7,057 nucleotides of DNA from an uncultured Collinsella sp. (GTDB taxonomy: Bacteria > Actinomycetota > Coriobacteriia > Coriobacteriales > Coriobacteriaceae). The stretch's first letter is position 1. Every line of letters begins with the position of its first letter. This document shows, in pieces, positions 6,403 to 7,057 of this stretch. The stretch is taken from assembly GCA_902492825.1 (NCBI GenBank), contig CABUMZ010000100.1:1-7057 (forward strand). Direction: 5' to 3'. Position numbers and translations under genes: made by a program. The notes under the pieces were generated by a model. It did not search any database. It was not told the origin of the DNA and was given only the letters and a program-made list of their open reading frames with translations.

Positions 6403-6732
6403 ATGGACTATCTGATTATTGAGCTTGAAAGCTTATTGCTTCGACGCGGAAAGACGAGTACGGATATCATTCGGGCGACCGGGCACACACCGGCAAGTAT
6501 CTCAAAAATACGAAATGGCAAGGTGAAGGCAATTAGGTTAAAGACATTGCTGGATATTTGCGTAGAGCTTGATTGCCAGCCTGGCGATCTTATTAAGCGC
6601 GTCAACGAAAGAGAACTTGAGGAACTGGCGACGCGGCGCGCCCGCAATGCGCTGAGCAGGGCGACCGCGACGGGTGATGACCCGGTCCTGGAGTCAGATC
6701 ATGTTTACGTGGTCGATCTTAGAGACGACTGA
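6403..6732 (+). CDS. YozG-like XRE/Cro-C1 family HTH regulator
   Basis: A 109-residue DNA-binding protein. Residues about 4-65 form a compact Cro/C1-type helix-turn-helix (LESLLLRRGKTSTDIIRATG, then ASISKIRNGKVKAIRLKTLL) that ends in the family signature ICVELDCQPGDLI, as in YozG regulators. The recognition helix is ASISKIRNGK. The remaining 40-45 residues are a charged tail (ATRRARNALSRATATGDD..DHVYVVDLRDD) that short YozG proteins, about 65-75 residues, lack. ATG 6403 is preceded by GAGGGG with a gap of 4 bases. It follows the DUF2975 gene closely and probably controls this operon; an operator could not be identified. A terminator hairpin lies about 30 bases after its stop. Confidence 0.88.
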   Translation: MDYLIIELESLLLRRGKTSTDIIRATGHTPASISKIRNGKVKAIRLKTLLDICVELDCQPGDLIKRVNERELEELATRRARNALSRATATGDDPVLESDHVYVVDLRDD

Positions 6733-6763
6733 GGCTGGAGAATAAAAAAGTATTGAGCAGGTG

Positions 6764-6795
6764 CAGCCCGTGAAAACAACGGTTTTCACGGGCTG
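6764..6795. terminator. Rho-independent-type terminator after the DUF2975/HTH operon
   Basis: CAGCCCGTGAAAAC (6764-6777) pairs perfectly with GTTTTCACGGGCTG (6782-6795), a 14-bp stem with the 4-base loop AACG. The plus-strand tail TTCATTC is poor in T. On the minus strand a run of six Ts (6750-6741 region) lies about 14 bases beyond the stem. It may work in both directions. Confidence 0.75.
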
Positions 6796-6915
6796 TTCAT
6801 TCAACGTCCTGCAGTGGCCTGTATTTCTCGCCGCGTCACTGGGGAACGAGAGAGTCATTTCCTGTGCTGGATGCAGGGGGGTGCTTACCTTGTGTAATAT
6901 ATAAATAAGCTTATA

Positions 6916-6944
6916 TTGAAATATGATACATATCGAATTAGAAT
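6916..6944 (+). promoter_or_regulatory. Sigma-70-type promoter for the gene at 6983
   Basis: TTGAAA (6916-6921) and TAGAAT (6939-6944) are separated by the ideal 17 bases, in a strongly AT-rich stretch that stands out from the GC-rich surroundings. Transcription would begin near 6951, leaving a leader of about 30 bases. Confidence 0.6.
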
Positions 6945-6964
6945 AACATTATCAATTCGGTATG
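6929..6964 (+). promoter_or_regulatory. Inverted repeat overlapping the -10 box, candidate operator
   Basis: CATATCGAATT (6929-6939) and AATTCGGTATG (6954-6964) are inverted copies agreeing at 10 of 11 positions, with a 14-base spacer containing most of the -10 box and the likely start of transcription. The position is classic for a repressor site. The HTH protein encoded just upstream is one candidate ligand, but that is a guess. Confidence 0.4.
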
Positions 6965-6982
6965 CAAGGAAAGGAGGGAGAG

Positions 6983-7057
6983 ATGGATTGGATTAACGAG
7001 CCGGAGGAAGGCGTTGCACCCGCGTGCGGCAACTGCTTCTTTTACGCGCACGGCAGC
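6983..7057 (+). CDS. Start of a small protein with a CxxC motif, cut by the window edge
   Basis: Twenty-five codons are visible, beginning MDWINEPEEGVAP and continuing with ACGNCFFYAHGS. The CGNC pair (Cys15 and Cys18) followed by aromatic residues suggests one half of a metal-binding knuckle, as in short zinc-ribbon-like proteins, with the second Cys pair expected downstream. AAGGAGG (6971-6977) lies 5 bases before the ATG, a near-perfect ribosome binding site. Together with the promoter just upstream this makes a real gene very likely. The product is not recognised from so few residues. Confidence 0.65.
   Translation, partial: MDWINEPEEGVAPACGNCFFYAHGS

Noticed and set aside
6905..6924. 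Palindromes ATAAGCTTAT and ATATT-GA-AATAT near 6905-6924
   Set aside because: Short and expected by chance in such AT-rich sequence.

Overview
The window looks like a chromosomal stretch from a GC-rich gut actinobacterium of the class Coriobacteriia, most likely Collinsella or a close relative. This rests on the GC-rich codon use of the malQ gene and on the style of the IS110-family transposase remnant, both remembered rather than searched, so the genus is an inference.

Layout, left to right. (1) Positions 1-1252, minus strand: the first 417 codons of a 4-alpha-glucanotransferase (malQ, GH77). All three catalytic acids are visible. It is preceded by a promoter with a 7-bp inverted repeat that could be an operator. 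(2) 1253-1548: non-coding, with a strong hairpin at 1415-1463. (3) 1549-2268, plus strand: a decayed IS110-family transposase with at least two frameshifts, a changed first catalytic residue and no C-terminal domain. Right after it lies a 52-bp segment bounded by 9-bp imperfect inverted repeats. (4) 2321-2643: no convincing gene, but a weak promoter-like pair and two hairpins. (5) 2644-3678, minus strand: a remnant of a ribosomally made, modified peptide (RiPP) locus. It holds an intact 60-residue cysteine-free candidate precursor with an 8-residue internal repeat, coupled to a radical SAM gene that has one frameshift and has lost its 5' end. (6) 3684-5737, plus strand: a small three-helix membrane protein (DUF3784-like) and an export-type ABC half-transporter broken by one missing G in a G-run. 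(7) 5858-6732, plus strand: a DUF2975 membrane protein and a YozG-like HTH regulator, a known gene pair, closed by a 14-bp-stem hairpin terminator. (8) 6916-7057: a good promoter, an overlapping inverted repeat, a strong ribosome binding site and the first 25 codons of a small protein with a CxxC motif.

The most interesting part is region 5-6. A precursor peptide, a radical SAM maturase and an ABC exporter side by side are the parts list of a small RiPP system. Here the maturase is truncated exactly where the divergent membrane-protein gene begins, and the exporter reading frame is broken. The window probably shows a degenerate or rearranged copy of a system whose intact form should exist in related genomes. 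The IS110 scar next door and the codon use, more AT-rich than in malQ, fit an accessory, horizontally acquired stretch. No tRNA, rRNA or CRISPR array was seen.
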